Source: Acinetobacter guillouiae CIP 63.46 (GTDB lineage: Bacteria; Pseudomonadota; Gammaproteobacteria; Pseudomonadales; Moraxellaceae). From it: 64,000 nucleotides of DNA. A model generated the notes under the pieces. It saw only the letters and a list, made by a program, of their open reading frames with translations, was not told the origin of the DNA and ran no database searches. Shown here one piece after another: positions 17,820 to 27,812 of this stretch. The position numbers and the translations under genes were made by a program. The stretch lies in assembly GCF_000368145.1 (NCBI RefSeq), contig NZ_KB849283.1, forward strand, positions 1,142,324 through 1,206,323, in the 5' to 3' direction. Numbering within the stretch: the first letter of the stretch is position 1; every line of letters begins with the position of its first letter.

Positions 17820-19271
17820 CTATAGCCCTAAACACATATATTTAATGGTCATGAATTCTTCTAAGCCATACTTAGAACCTTCACGGCCTACCCCTGATTG
17901 CTTCACGCCACCAAACGGGACCACTTCATTTGAAATTGCAGTTGAGTTCATCCCCACCATGCCATATTCAAGTTGTTCCGCGACACGCCAGATCCGTGAA
18001 ATGCTTTCGCTATACACATAGGCTGCCAAACCAAAGATGGTGTCATTGGCCTGAGCAACCACATCTGCTTCATCACTAAATCGAATCAGCGGTGCCACTG
18101 GCCCAAAGATTTCTTCTTTGACAATTTCCATGCTTTGATCCACATCAGTAAGCACGGTCGGTTCAAAGAAGGTCTGTCCAAGTGCATGCTGTTTACCACC
18201 ACAAGCCACTTGTGCACCTTTTTTACGTGCATCATCGATCAACTGTTGTGCTTTGAGGACGGCTTTTTCATTGATTAAAGGCCCTATCTGTACATTTTCT
18301 TCAAGACCATTACCAATCTTAAACTTTTCAACTTCTTGCACAAATTTCTCAGTAAATGCCTGATAAACCTTGTCATGTACATAAATACGGTTGGCACAAA
18401 CACAGGTTTGCCCTGCATTACGGAATTTGGCAAAAATTGCACCTTGTACTGCTTTATCTAAATCTGCATCATCAAAAATAATCAATGGCGCATTTCCACC
18501 GAGTTCGAGCGCAAGTTTTTTAATCGTGTCTGAACATTGCTGCATCAATAAACGGCCAACAGGCGTTGAACCAGTAAAAGTCAGTTTTTTGACTTTTTCA
18601 TGACTGGTAAATACTGCACCAATTTCTTGTGATTGACCTGTTACAACATTGATCACCCCAGCAGGAATCCCTGCCATTTCTGCAAGTTTGGCAATGGCCA
18701 AGGCGCAATAAGGCGTTTCATTGGCAGGTTTAATCACAATCGTACACCCCGCAGCTAAAGCTGGCGCAGCCTTACGGGTAATCATGGCAATTGGGAAATT
18801 CCAAGGCGTGATCGCTGCAACCACACCTACAGGTTCCTTGGTAATGATAAAACGCTGTTGATTATTGGTGGTAGGAATCACATCACCATAAACTCGCTTG
18901 CCCTCTTCTGCGAACCATTGAATAAATGAAGCAGCATATTTCACTTCACCTAAAGCTTCAGCCAAAGGCTTACCTTGTTCAATGGTCATGATACGAGCCA
19001 ATTCGTCAGCATGTGCCAATACCAACTGATACCAAGCCAATAATAAATCTGCGCGTTTTTGTGCAGTTAAGGCTTTCCACGTTGCTAACGCTTGATATGC
19101 AGCATCAACAGCTAGGCTTGCTTCTGCTGCCCCCATATTGGGAATAAGCCCAATCTCTTCACCTGTTGCTGGGTTGGTGACGGGTACAGTGGCGTTGGAT
19201 TGTGCATTGATCCACTGACCATTTACCCATCCGCGTTGTTGAAATAGCGGACTACCTTGCAAACTTGACAT
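17820..19271 (-). CDS. NAD(P)-dependent aldehyde dehydrogenase, probable malic semialdehyde dehydrogenase
   Basis: 483 residues, GabD-like ALDH superfamily. The catalytic cysteine is C290 (NAGQTCVCANRI) and the general base E256 (LALELGGNAPL). The N-terminal NPATGEEIG and the VAAITPWNFPIAM cofactor block are typical of succinate-semialdehyde dehydrogenases. Sitting between cntA and cntB, it most likely oxidises the malic semialdehyde released by CntAB to malate; that substrate comes from context. Succinate semialdehyde is the alternative by homology alone. A 127-bp gap with an imperfect hairpin separates it from cntA. Confidence 0.9.
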   Translation of the reverse strand: MSSLQGSPLFQQRGWVNGQWINAQSNATVPVTNPATGEEIGLIPNMGAAEASLAVDAAYQALATWKALTAQKRADLLLAWYQLVLAHADELARIMTIEQGKPLAEALGEVKYAASFIQWFAEEGKRVYGDVIPTTNNQQRFIITKEPVGVVAAITPWNFPIAMITRKAAPALAAGCTIVIKPANETPYCALAIAKLAEMAGIPAGVINVVTGQSQEIGAVFTSHEKVKKLTFTGSTPVGRLLMQQCSDTIKKLALELGGNAPLIIFDDADLDKAVQGAIFAKFRNAGQTCVCANRIYVHDKVYQAFTEKFVQEVEKFKIGNGLEENVQIGPLINEKAVLKAQQLIDDARKKGAQVACGGKQHALGQTFFEPTVLTDVDQSMEIVKEEIFGPVAPLIRFSDEADVVAQANDTIFGLAAYVYSESISRIWRVAEQLEYGMVGMNSTAISNEVVPFGGVKQSGVGREGSKYGLEEFMTIKYMCLGL

Positions 19272-19331
19272 GTCATGATCCTATGGTTTGAAAGCAAGGT
19301 ACGACTTTATTTGCCGTACCTTTAACTTGAG

Positions 19332-19387
19332 AGCTTCTCTAAAAAAACATGATCGAGCTGTTTACCCCAGTGATGTTTTGAGAGGCT
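19332..19387. other. Imperfect hairpin between cntA and the aldehyde dehydrogenase gene
   Basis: The arms AGCTTCTCTAAAAAAACAT and ATGTTTTGAGAGGCT are complementary with a few mismatches. On the minus strand it follows the cntA stop and ends in an A/T run, so it could partially terminate or stabilise the upstream message. Confidence 0.35.
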
Positions 19388-19398
19388 CCCTTAAATGA

Positions 19399-20514
19399 TT
19401 ATTTGTGATATTGCGCAACGAGGTTTTGGAAATAAGCAATGCCGTGTTCACTAATCCCCGAACGTTGCTTATCCGTCATGATTCGCCCTTGACCGCGATA
19501 ACCACGTGACTTTAAGCCACGTTGCACACTTTCAACCAGATTTAAATCTTCTGGGCGGAAGACATTACGATACCATTCAATCAAATCTTTTTGGTCTTGA
19601 GTCAGTTCTTCATTGGTAAAGTAAATATCATAATGTTGTAATGTCGTTTCAGCATCTACAGGAAACTCATAAATTACAGTCATAAAATTACCGCCTGGTG
19701 GCACATTAAACATGGTGCAAGGCCATGTCCAAAAACCACTAAAGGTTGGATCTTGTACCGATGGATCCAGCTTGAAGGATTTTTCTGAAGAACGTGCATA
19801 ACCATATTGCAAGGTCCAGTTTTGGTGTGTGGTATGCCAATATTTATCCACCTGAACAGAATCAGCAAAGCCCGGATGCGCAGGTCCGCAGTGATAACAT
19901 TCCATATAGTTATCTACAATCACTTTCCAGTTCGCTGGTGTTTCCGTCACAAAGCGTGCTGCAAGTTTTAAATCTTTGATCACCGCACAAGTTTCATTGA
20001 GCTTTTGTGCAAACTCAGGCAATTGATCTTCAACACAAGTGGCATTTTCATCCATATTGATAAAGATAAAACCGGCATACTCTTCAACTTTTACAGGCAC
20101 CATACTTGAGTTTTGTTTATCAAAGGATTCAACATGATCACAGTTACGTGCCAGCGCCAAACTTCCGTCTAGCTTAAATGTCCATGCATGATAAGGACAG
20201 GTAATTACATTCTTCGCTTTACCACTGCCACTTAACAACTCATGCCCACGATGCGGGCAGACATTATAAAAAGCCCGTAATACGCTGTCTTTACCGCGAA
20301 TCACAATAATATTTTCACCAATGACCTTACGGGTAATATAGTCATTGGCTTGAGCCACCTCACTGCCGTGTGCAACGCAAATCCAGCTTTTTGCAAAAAT
20401 TTCTTCTTTTTCACGCTCAAAAACCTGAGAAGATGTATAGAACACTTTGGGAAATGTCCAAGCAACGTCTGGGTTTGAACAGAAATCTTCTGGTAATTTT
20501 TCAACTGCATTCAT
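19399..20514 (-). CDS. cntA: Carnitine monooxygenase oxygenase subunit CntA (Rieske)
   Basis: 371 residues. The Rieske [2Fe-2S] ligands are C86, H88, C106 and H109 (CPHRGH...CPYHAW). The mononuclear iron site is NYMECYHCGPAH with H208 and H213. The bridging acidic residue is E205, where most Rieske oxygenases have Asp; E205 is the hallmark reported for CntA of A. baumannii and fits this numbering exactly. With CntB it cleaves L-carnitine to trimethylamine and malic semialdehyde. It lies third from last in the leftward operon, after the alpha/beta hydrolase gene (66-bp gap). Confidence 0.96.
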   Translation of the reverse strand: MNAVEKLPEDFCSNPDVAWTFPKVFYTSSQVFEREKEEIFAKSWICVAHGSEVAQANDYITRKVIGENIIVIRGKDSVLRAFYNVCPHRGHELLSGSGKAKNVITCPYHAWTFKLDGSLALARNCDHVESFDKQNSSMVPVKVEEYAGFIFINMDENATCVEDQLPEFAQKLNETCAVIKDLKLAARFVTETPANWKVIVDNYMECYHCGPAHPGFADSVQVDKYWHTTHQNWTLQYGYARSSEKSFKLDPSVQDPTFSGFWTWPCTMFNVPPGGNFMTVIYEFPVDAETTLQHYDIYFTNEELTQDQKDLIEWYRNVFRPEDLNLVESVQRGLKSRGYRGQGRIMTDKQRSGISEHGIAYFQNLVAQYHK

Positions 20515-20580
20515 GTTTTTACTCCATTAAACTCTTTTTTGTCCTAACGACCGTTTGTTTAAAATTGGCTGATGTTCAAA

Positions 20581-21534
20581 TCAATTGAACATTGGCTTTA
20601 ACGAACTCAGCATGCGCTGATATAAATCTTGCACCACAGGACAGTCACGTACTAAACGCAAACTGCCATGTAGTAATCCTTTACCGAGATAAAATTCGGT
20701 TGCAATATTGGCCTGTTTTAACTTGTCAGCAAAAATACGCCCATCATCACTGAGTGGGTCATACTCAGCGACAGCAATAAAACTACGGGGCATATCAGAA
20801 AAATCCTGTGCCAACAGTGGTGATAAACGTAAGTCCTGCCAGTCGCTTGTATTTGGCGCATAGGCTTGCAAGTAATCATGCATATCCGCTAGCGACAGTA
20901 ACGGTGCATCTGCTTGCTGCTGACAAGATGCCGTATCAAAACCACTACTCAAACATGGATAAATCATTGCAAGACCACAGGCTTGAGCCCCTGTATGTTG
21001 TAATTGCACTGCAAGTGCAGCCGCTAAATTACCGCCTGCACTGTCCCCCATCAAAACAATTTGATTTGGATTAATCTTCCATTGCAGGCCATGTTGATAG
21101 AGCCAGTGATATACCGTTTCACAGTCTTCATATGCAGCTGGAAAATGGTGTTCTGGTGTTAAGCGATAATCCACACTCAGCACAGCAACATTTAAATCAC
21201 GACATAAATAGCGGGTGATAAACTCATGTGAATCAAGATTTCCCACCATCCAACCGCCACCATGAAGATATAAAATACATGGCCAACCTGTCGCTGGTGC
21301 TTCACCCAATGGTGAATACAACCGAACATTGACTGGATGATTGAGCTGCGGCACAGTTTTATCTTGAATATTGACCGTACCATCACGCGGTAAGGTGTAA
21401 TGTAAGCACATCGCATCATACGCAGCCCGAATAGAATCGATATCGTCATCCGCAGGTGAATAAATGCTGCTCCAATACATCAGACTTTGCATTTCTTCAC
21501 TCAATCTATAGTGCATGCTCGATTGTTGTGTCAT
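20581..21534 (-). CDS. Alpha/beta hydrolase (hormone-sensitive-lipase family) in the carnitine operon
   Basis: 317 residues with the HSL-family oxyanion motif HGGGW (H91-W95), nucleophile S165 (GDSAGG), and a triad completed by D258 (AEYDPLSD) and H288 (LLHGSL). No signal peptide, so cytoplasmic. The ATG overlaps the stop of the BCCT transporter gene by 4 bp, so uptake and hydrolysis are translationally coupled. The likely role is hydrolysis of O-acylcarnitines to free carnitine for CntAB; this is inference from context, since the family also includes general short-chain esterases. A lactonase-like role is less likely. Confidence 0.85.
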   Translation of the reverse strand: MTQQSSMHYRLSEEMQSLMYWSSIYSPADDDIDSIRAAYDAMCLHYTLPRDGTVNIQDKTVPQLNHPVNVRLYSPLGEAPATGWPCILYLHGGGWMVGNLDSHEFITRYLCRDLNVAVLSVDYRLTPEHHFPAAYEDCETVYHWLYQHGLQWKINPNQIVLMGDSAGGNLAAALAVQLQHTGAQACGLAMIYPCLSSGFDTASCQQQADAPLLSLADMHDYLQAYAPNTSDWQDLRLSPLLAQDFSDMPRSFIAVAEYDPLSDDGRIFADKLKQANIATEFYLGKGLLHGSLRLVRDCPVVQDLYQRMLSSLKPMFN

Positions 21535-23186
21535 GACAATTCCTTTTGACTGGTTTTATCCGCAGTGGGTTCAATTGCAACATCAATGTGCATATGTTTA
21601 TTTGCATCTGTTTGATCTAAAGATTCCAACTCACTAAAACTCATTTGCTCAATCAGATGGGATGGAACCTTTGAATAATCCTCAATCAACCATTTCACTA
21701 AGCCATAGGTCTGTATCAAAATAATCACAATGAATGGCAAGGCAGTCACAATGGTCGCGGTCTTCATGGTGTCCAAAGGCGCTTTAGAGAAAATCATCGC
21801 AATCGGAACAAGGGTTAACATCACACACCAGAACAAACGTGCATTTGGTGATGGGTCTTGCCCCTCACGTAAACCACGGGTACAAGTTGCCGACACTGCA
21901 TAGCCCACAGCATCCATATGTGCTGCAAGAAAAATCACCATAATCCCAAGGAAAATCCACATCATCAGCTTGCCAGCAGGCAATAAACCAAGCAGTTGGC
22001 TAATCGCAACTTCACCACCTTGTTGGCTTAAAACTTGTGGCACATTGACCATACCGTGAATAAAGTTATAGACACTGTAGTTTTCAAACACCCCAAAGAT
22101 GAACCATAAACCAACGCTACCGCCAATGACCATGGCAAGAATCACTTCTTTGATGGTACGTCCCTTTGAAACACGCGTTACAAATAACGCCACACCTGGT
22201 GCATAAGAAATCCACCATAACCAATAAAATACGGTCCATTCACGAGTGAACTTTCCATCGCCCATTGGGTCGGTAAATAAACTCATATCGACAAAATTGG
22301 TTGCCATTAAGCCAAAGCTCATCAGCGAGTTATTCATAATGAATTGGGTCGGCCCAAAGCACAGCACATAAATCGCAAACAACACCACACCTAAACACAC
22401 CATATGGCTGAGACGTTGCATGCCCTTATCCATCCCCACATAAGAACTCAGGGCGAATAAAATCGATACTGCAAAAATAATCACCACTTTGGTCATAAAG
22501 GTATTGGGGATACCTGTCAGCTGCGACAAAATATTGGTAAAAGTCACCGCAGTCAGCACCAAAGAAATTGTTAAAGCACCGAACATACACAACAAGAACA
22601 TCAGATCGACAAGGCGCCCAACAGGTCCAGTTGCCTTAAAACCAGTGACCGCTTCAATCATTGACGCCAAACTTAAGCCTTTATTCTTTCTGACGTGATA
22701 GCTATAACATAGTGAAATTGAAGCCAGCGCATAGATCGACCAAGCACTCAATCCCGAATGAAAGAATGAGTAAGCAACGCTATATTTCAATGCTTCCGCA
22801 GATTCAGGAGTTAAATTTAAACCCGGTGTTTGATAATAATAAGCCCAGTCTAAGAAGCCCCAATATAAGGTCGAAGAACCAATACCCGATAAAATGAACA
22901 TGAAAATCCATGACATGGTACTGTATTGCGGTTTGCCTTCACCTAACTTGATTTTTCCATATTTACTGAACGCCAAAGCAAAGGTAAAAATAATCGATAA
23001 AAATGCAAATAAAAGCACTGGTGTAGTAAAAACAGATGTTGTCCACTTCATCCATTGAGCAGCAAGCTGTATAGATTCAGTCGAGTAAATTGCCAAACCA
23101 GCCACCGAAATAAACACAACGGCAAGACTGGTTATTGCAAGTGTCTTATCTGTATAAAGTTTTGTATTTTGATTATCCATATCCAT
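21531..23186 (-). CDS. BCCT-family carnitine/betaine transporter
   Basis: 551 residues with about 12 membrane segments. The BCCT signature lies in the eighth helix region (FYWLWWISYAPGVALFVTRV), where tryptophans form the quaternary-ammonium box. The C-terminal cytoplasmic tail (about 45 residues) is short and acidic, unlike the long osmosensing tail of BetP. That fits substrate uptake for catabolism rather than osmoprotection. It follows the D-malate dehydrogenase gene by 42 bp and overlaps the hydrolase gene. Carnitine as substrate is inferred from the cluster; choline or betaine remain possible. Confidence 0.9.
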   Translation of the reverse strand: MDMDNQNTKLYTDKTLAITSLAVVFISVAGLAIYSTESIQLAAQWMKWTTSVFTTPVLLFAFLSIIFTFALAFSKYGKIKLGEGKPQYSTMSWIFMFILSGIGSSTLYWGFLDWAYYYQTPGLNLTPESAEALKYSVAYSFFHSGLSAWSIYALASISLCYSYHVRKNKGLSLASMIEAVTGFKATGPVGRLVDLMFLLCMFGALTISLVLTAVTFTNILSQLTGIPNTFMTKVVIIFAVSILFALSSYVGMDKGMQRLSHMVCLGVVLFAIYVLCFGPTQFIMNNSLMSFGLMATNFVDMSLFTDPMGDGKFTREWTVFYWLWWISYAPGVALFVTRVSKGRTIKEVILAMVIGGSVGLWFIFGVFENYSVYNFIHGMVNVPQVLSQQGGEVAISQLLGLLPAGKLMMWIFLGIMVIFLAAHMDAVGYAVSATCTRGLREGQDPSPNARLFWCVMLTLVPIAMIFSKAPLDTMKTATIVTALPFIVIILIQTYGLVKWLIEDYSKVPSHLIEQMSFSELESLDQTDANKHMHIDVAIEPTADKTSQKELS

Positions 23187-23228
23187 TCAATCCATCTTGG
23201 ATCCTGATTGTTTATTCCCTAAGGGCGA

Positions 23229-24341
23229 TTACTCCATCGCGAATAAGTCCATTTTTTGATGTGTTACAAATGCTGCTATCGCATCTCCAACGTCGTCCGT
23301 TTTGGCTGTTCCACCCACATCTGGTGTTTTTGGGCCATGTAGCAATACATGTTCAATCGCCTGCATAATCTCTTGACCTGCTTGAACCACCTGTTCGTCG
23401 CCATCTGCCAAGAAATCCAACATCATTGCGCCAGACCAGATTGCAGCAATTGGATTGGCAATTTTTTGACCATAAATATCGGGTGCAGAACCATGTACAG
23501 GTTCAAACAACGACGGGAAATTACGTTCTGGATTTAAGTTTGCAGAAGCAGCTAAACCAATCGTTCCTGTACATGCAGGTCCCAAATCCGACAAAATATC
23601 ACCAAATAAGTTTGAAGCAACCACGACATCAAAACGTTCAGGCTGTAACACAAAACGCGCGGCCAAAATATCGACATGCTGTTTGTCTGCCTTAATTTGC
23701 GGATATTGTTTTGCCATCTCATCAACACGTTCATCCCAGTACGGCATACTGACTGCAATACCATTTGATTTGGTTGCAGCGGTAACTTTTTTAGCATCGC
23801 GTTGATTGGCAAACTCAAAAGCATATTTCAAAATACGGTCTACACCATGACGGGTAAACACAGCTTCTTGTAAAACAAACTCACGCTCAGTACCTTCAAA
23901 AGCCTTACCACCAATCGCAGAATATTCACCTTCGCTATTTTCACGTACCACGTAGAAATCAATATCCCCAGGTTTTTTACCTGCAAGTGGGCATTTCACC
24001 CCTGGCATTAAACGTACTGGACGTAAATTCACATATTGGTCAAAACGACGACGGAACTGTAGCAATGACCCCCAAAGAGAAATATGATCTGGCACTTTTT
24101 CAGGCCAACCCACTGCACCAAAGAAAATCGCATCGTATTGCTGTAAAATTTCAAACCAGTTGTCGGGCATCATTTTTCCGTGTTCAAGATAGTAATCACA
24201 ACTTGCCCACTCAAACGCATCGAACTGTAGCGCTATGCCATATTTGTCTGCAGCTGCCTTTACAACCTTGATCCCTTCTGGTAGAACTTCTAACCCGATT
24301 CCATCGCCTGCAATCGTCGCAACTTTATACTTTTTTGCCAT
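23229..24341 (-). CDS. D-malate/tartrate dehydrogenase family decarboxylating enzyme
   Basis: 370 residues of the isocitrate/isopropylmalate dehydrogenase fold. Visible blocks are VATIAGDGIGLEVLPEG at the start, the substrate-arginine region SLWGSLLQFRRRFDQYVNLRPVR, and YVVRENSEGEYSAIGG. The metal-binding NLFGDILSDLGPA and the nucleotide site FEPVHGSAPDIYGQKIANP follow. It resembles TtuC/DmlA: NAD-dependent oxidation of D-malate to pyruvate and CO2. As the first gene of the carnitine operon it would take the malate formed from malic semialdehyde into central metabolism. It starts about 100 bp from the divergent LysR gene. 3-isopropylmalate dehydrogenase is ruled out by context. Confidence 0.9.
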   Translation of the reverse strand: MAKKYKVATIAGDGIGLEVLPEGIKVVKAAADKYGIALQFDAFEWASCDYYLEHGKMMPDNWFEILQQYDAIFFGAVGWPEKVPDHISLWGSLLQFRRRFDQYVNLRPVRLMPGVKCPLAGKKPGDIDFYVVRENSEGEYSAIGGKAFEGTEREFVLQEAVFTRHGVDRILKYAFEFANQRDAKKVTAATKSNGIAVSMPYWDERVDEMAKQYPQIKADKQHVDILAARFVLQPERFDVVVASNLFGDILSDLGPACTGTIGLAASANLNPERNFPSLFEPVHGSAPDIYGQKIANPIAAIWSGAMMLDFLADGDEQVVQAGQEIMQAIEHVLLHGPKTPDVGGTAKTDDVGDAIAAFVTHQKMDLFAME

Positions 24342-24441
24342 AACGCTCCCTTACACCTTTGGTTAATATCCTTAGCTGTAAACATGCTATTTTCAGCAAA
24401 AATGATCAATAATAAAACTATCACCCCAATGGACACGGATC

Positions 24442-25422
24442 GTGAATAATCTACCTAACCTATCGGATTTAAAGGTTTTTTGCACAGTCGCAAAACGTAA
24501 AAGTTTTGTTGATTCTGCTGAGGAACTGGGTGTTTCGCCTGCGTTTATTAGTAAGCGCATCAACATTTTAGAAAACAATTTAAACTGTAAATTGTTTCAT
24601 CGTAGTACCCGTCATGTCAGTTTGACTGAAGATGGCAAACTGATTTTGGAGCGAGTTGCTCATATTTTGGATGAATTTGATGAAATCAGTGAGTTGGTCA
24701 ATAACCCTTTAAGTACCCCCACAGGGCATCTGGATATTGTCAGTAGCTTTGGTTTTGGGCGGAAACACGTTGCACCGATTCTGTCTAAACTGCTGACCAT
24801 GTATCCAAAATTAGAAATTCAGTTTGATACAATTGATAATACGAAAGATTTAATTCAACACAGTATTGATCTGGATATTCGGATTGGCAATGAAATTGCA
24901 CCCAATATGATTGCCAAAAAAATGGTTTCTAATTTCCGAATTTTTTGTGCTGCACCAAGCTATTTACTAAAAAATGGAATGCCTGAAAGTTTAGACGATT
25001 TGCGTAGTCATGATTGCTTAACCATCAGTGAACGTGACCAATCCTCGGTATTATGGAAATTACGCCACGCTTCAGAAGATATGTCGGTACATGTCACCCC
25101 ACGTTTTATTTCCAACAATGGTGAAATTATTCACCAATTGGCAGTCGAAGGTCATGGCATTATCTTACGTTCAATTTGGGATGTTGCAGATGAGTTGATT
25201 AGCGGTCAGTTACAGCATATTTTGCCTGAATACTGGCAAGATGCCGATGTATGGGCTGTCTACCCGTCACGTTTAAAAAGCTCGTCTAAATTACAGACCT
25301 GTATCCTGTTTATCCAAAATGAATTACAGAATCGATTGCAGCATGTTCAGAACCTATCACGTGGACAACTGATTCAACCGGTAGAATCGGTAACACAGCA
25401 CGCTGAAAAGGTATTTTTATAA
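24442..25422 (+). CDS. LysR-type regulator of the carnitine operon
   Basis: 326 residues from a GTG start with a weak ribosome site. The N-terminal winged HTH (about 5-62) contains SFVDSAEELGVSPAFISKRI and the linking helix LENNLNCKLFHRSTRHVSLT. The effector-binding domain (about 90-300) has the usual two-lobed pattern. It is divergent from the carnitine operon with about 100 bp between the starts, where a LysR-type operator is expected. It is most similar in kind to the CrgA/DmlR branch, which fits a D-malate or carnitine inducer; the effector is not determined by sequence. The roughly 35-residue C-terminal extension is longer than usual. Confidence 0.88.
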   Translation: MNNLPNLSDLKVFCTVAKRKSFVDSAEELGVSPAFISKRINILENNLNCKLFHRSTRHVSLTEDGKLILERVAHILDEFDEISELVNNPLSTPTGHLDIVSSFGFGRKHVAPILSKLLTMYPKLEIQFDTIDNTKDLIQHSIDLDIRIGNEIAPNMIAKKMVSNFRIFCAAPSYLLKNGMPESLDDLRSHDCLTISERDQSSVLWKLRHASEDMSVHVTPRFISNNGEIIHQLAVEGHGIILRSIWDVADELISGQLQHILPEYWQDADVWAVYPSRLKSSSKLQTCILFIQNELQNRLQHVQNLSRGQLIQPVESVTQHAEKVFL

Positions 25423-25497
25423 TCGAGATCAGTTGCCTGCTTTCTTTTTTTAACAACATCATGCACATTAATTCAATCATGAACATGCAGGCAGCAT

Positions 25498-26331
25498 ATG
25501 AACACGGCAATATTTGGCCTTATTTTAATCGCAGCGGCATTTCACGCCACATGGAATGCTATTGTCAAAGCAGGCTCAAATAAATTTTTAACCACTGTAT
25601 TGGTGACTGCATCAGCAGCAGTTTTAGCAGCGCTACTACTGCCCTTTTTCCCGATACCACATCGCGCTAGCTGGTCTTATATTTTAGCCTCAACGGGAAT
25701 ACAGATTCTCTATTTTGGTATGGTTGCCAAAATTTATCGCGTCGCGGACATGGGACTAAGCTATCCTCTTATGCGTGGTACTGCACCGCTTATTGTGGCA
25801 GTTTTAGGGACATTCTTGCTGCATGAAACATTAGAACTAAATGCTTGGCTTGGGATCATTACTATTTCCATCGGCATTTTATCCATGATCTTCGCAACCT
25901 CTCAAACAGGACGAAAAGGAATTGGTTTAGCCTTGCTCAATGCAGTCTTGATTGCTGGCTATACCTTGGTGGATGGTCATGGAATTCGTCTCTCAGGATC
26001 ACCCATTTCTTATATCTTATGGAGCTTTGTGCTCTCAGGTCTGATCTTTTTTATGTTTGCCTTGAAAATGCAATATCACCAGATGGGTGATTATTTTCGT
26101 CATAATTGGCATTTCGGTTTAATTGGTGGGATTGGCTCATTTTTCTCTTATGGACTTGCATTGTGGGCGATGACACTTGCACCAGTTGCTATTGTTGCCG
26201 CACTGCGTGAAACCTCGATTTTATTTGCGACGCTAATTTCGATTTTTATTCTTAAAGAACAAGTTAATGCGATACGTATTATCTCGTCATGTATTATTTT
26301 AATTGGGGCATTGGTCCTAAGAGCAGTCTAA
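25498..26331 (+). CDS. DMT-superfamily (EamA) membrane permease
   Basis: 277 residues with ten predicted membrane segments arranged as two EamA repeats (about 5-130 and 140-275). The first carries AAFHATWNAIVKAG and MGLSYPLMRGTAPLIVAVLG; the second ends with ETSILFATLISIFILKEQV, the usual EamA conserved block. Such proteins export amino acids or small metabolites, or occasionally import them; the substrate cannot be read. It lies 75 bp after the LysR gene on the same strand, with a weak GGCAGC region before the ATG. It may be co-transcribed with the regulator or independent. It converges on the porin-like gene through a terminator. Confidence 0.85.
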   Translation: MNTAIFGLILIAAAFHATWNAIVKAGSNKFLTTVLVTASAAVLAALLLPFFPIPHRASWSYILASTGIQILYFGMVAKIYRVADMGLSYPLMRGTAPLIVAVLGTFLLHETLELNAWLGIITISIGILSMIFATSQTGRKGIGLALLNAVLIAGYTLVDGHGIRLSGSPISYILWSFVLSGLIFFMFALKMQYHQMGDYFRHNWHFGLIGGIGSFFSYGLALWAMTLAPVAIVAALRETSILFATLISIFILKEQVNAIRIISSCIILIGALVLRAV

Positions 26332-26399
26332 CCCTAACAGCCATTTATTCCTATGTACCATCTATTCCTAAGAGTTGCTGGCGTAGGCACAACCGAAAG

Positions 26400-26426
26400 A
26401 ACCAGCCTATTTTAAATAGACTGGTT
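26400..26426. terminator. Intrinsic terminator between the convergent DMT and porin genes
   Basis: AACCAG (26400-26405) and CTGGTT (26421-26426) form the base of a stem extended by CTATTT/AAATAG with one mismatch. It is AT-rich and short-looped, located between two converging stops. Confidence 0.65.
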
Positions 26427-26443
26427 GATCTTCAATGTTAATT

Positions 26444-27628
26444 TTAGAAGTAATAACCCAGTGATAAGTAAAATAATTTATTCCACTGATTACTGTCGCC
26501 TTGTGCAAGACCGTTTGCACTGCCGCCTGTCATTGGATCATTACGACTCCAAATATATTCGCCCTGAATCCCTACTGCTTTATAATTAAAATACACCCCA
26601 GCAATTAAACGATCTGAATCTTGATAGTCCTTTTGATCTTTAAAGAAGCGGCTATAGGACAGATAAGGTTTAATATTTTCTAACTGATAAAAGGGTTGAG
26701 CCAAAGTGTAATTAATTTCATTGGCCATAAATTTGCCTTTATTGGCCACTTGGTAGGGGTAATCAAATGCCCCGATGGTTGAGCTATTTGGCAGAAGATT
26801 ATCGGCATTTTTAATGTTCTGTTTACCAGCAAGAAACAACCATTGCCAAGCTTGATAATTGGTGGTGCTAAATATATTCCATGTACTTCGATGACCATCT
26901 TGTTGGGTTCGATTATTTTCCAGATCTGAGTACCAGAATGAACCACCTATCTCAGTTGAAAACTTTTGCGCTGGGTCTAGCTCAAATTTTCTAGATAAGC
27001 GCGTCACCCACATATTTTTTTCATTAATATCTGTGCCTTGGCTTAAATCATCGGCTTGAACGAAGTTACCACTATAGCGACTTGCGTCTTTGGATGTTCC
27101 TGTATAGTTACCACCATCTGTTGGATAAAAGCCTAAAATAAAATTGTATTGATCATTTTTAAACTGATACTTCGCACCTAGATTTTGAATATCTTCTAAG
27201 CCAACGGTATTTAGCAAGGTTTCATAATAACTGTTACCCCACAGTCGACCAAATCCAAAATCAACTGATTGAAAGCCCACGGTAAAGCGTTGTTGGTCTG
27301 AAGTTTTATACCCAGCCCAAGCATCTTTTAGAAATAATCCGTCACATAAGCGGCTGTATTGGTAACAGCGTAGATCTAATGAGGCAATCCAATTTGGATT
27401 TTCATAACTCAATACTGTTTTAATATCTGCAAGCTGCCAGTCCTTATTTTTAGAACCTTCATTTGCCTCAACGATATAATCTTTGTACATATATCGGGTA
27501 CGGATTGCGCCTGAAAGTTTAAGTTCACCTGATTCTGTTTTAGGGTCACCTATACTTAAATCTGCTGCAAAACTAGGCATGCTGACCAAAAGCCCCATTG
27601 AACCTATAAATAGAAATAACTTCTTCAT
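26444..27628 (-). CDS. Outer-membrane porin-like beta-barrel protein
   Basis: 394 residues from ATG 27628, which has an AAGGATG ribosome site; a longer frame to 27682 lacks one. A Sec signal peptide ends at about FAA (residue 22). The mature part alternates aromatic and polar residues in repeated strands and ends LSLGYYF, with the terminal Phe recognised by the BAM machinery. Length and style resemble OprD- or alginate-export-type porins, but I do not recognise the exact family. A disulfide could form between the cysteines in SLDLRCYQYSRLCDG. Its proximity to the carnitine operon and the DMT permease suggests a nutrient channel, without proof. Confidence 0.75.
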   Translation of the reverse strand: MKKLFLFIGSMGLLVSMPSFAADLSIGDPKTESGELKLSGAIRTRYMYKDYIVEANEGSKNKDWQLADIKTVLSYENPNWIASLDLRCYQYSRLCDGLFLKDAWAGYKTSDQQRFTVGFQSVDFGFGRLWGNSYYETLLNTVGLEDIQNLGAKYQFKNDQYNFILGFYPTDGGNYTGTSKDASRYSGNFVQADDLSQGTDINEKNMWVTRLSRKFELDPAQKFSTEIGGSFWYSDLENNRTQQDGHRSTWNIFSTTNYQAWQWLFLAGKQNIKNADNLLPNSSTIGAFDYPYQVANKGKFMANEINYTLAQPFYQLENIKPYLSYSRFFKDQKDYQDSDRLIAGVYFNYKAVGIQGEYIWSRNDPMTGGSANGLAQGDSNQWNKLFYLSLGYYF

Positions 27629-27812
27629 TGTTGTACATCCTTGTTTAACCTCATATAAAAATGAAGAATTTATGTACAACAAACAATGGGCAAACTATAA
27701 AGTCGGAATTTACAGACTGTGTTTAATACGGATTGATTCAATCACGATAAGGAGGTAAAAAGCTGCGATTTTTAGGTTTTATTGAAAACCAAACTTATGA
27801 CAACGATTCAAA

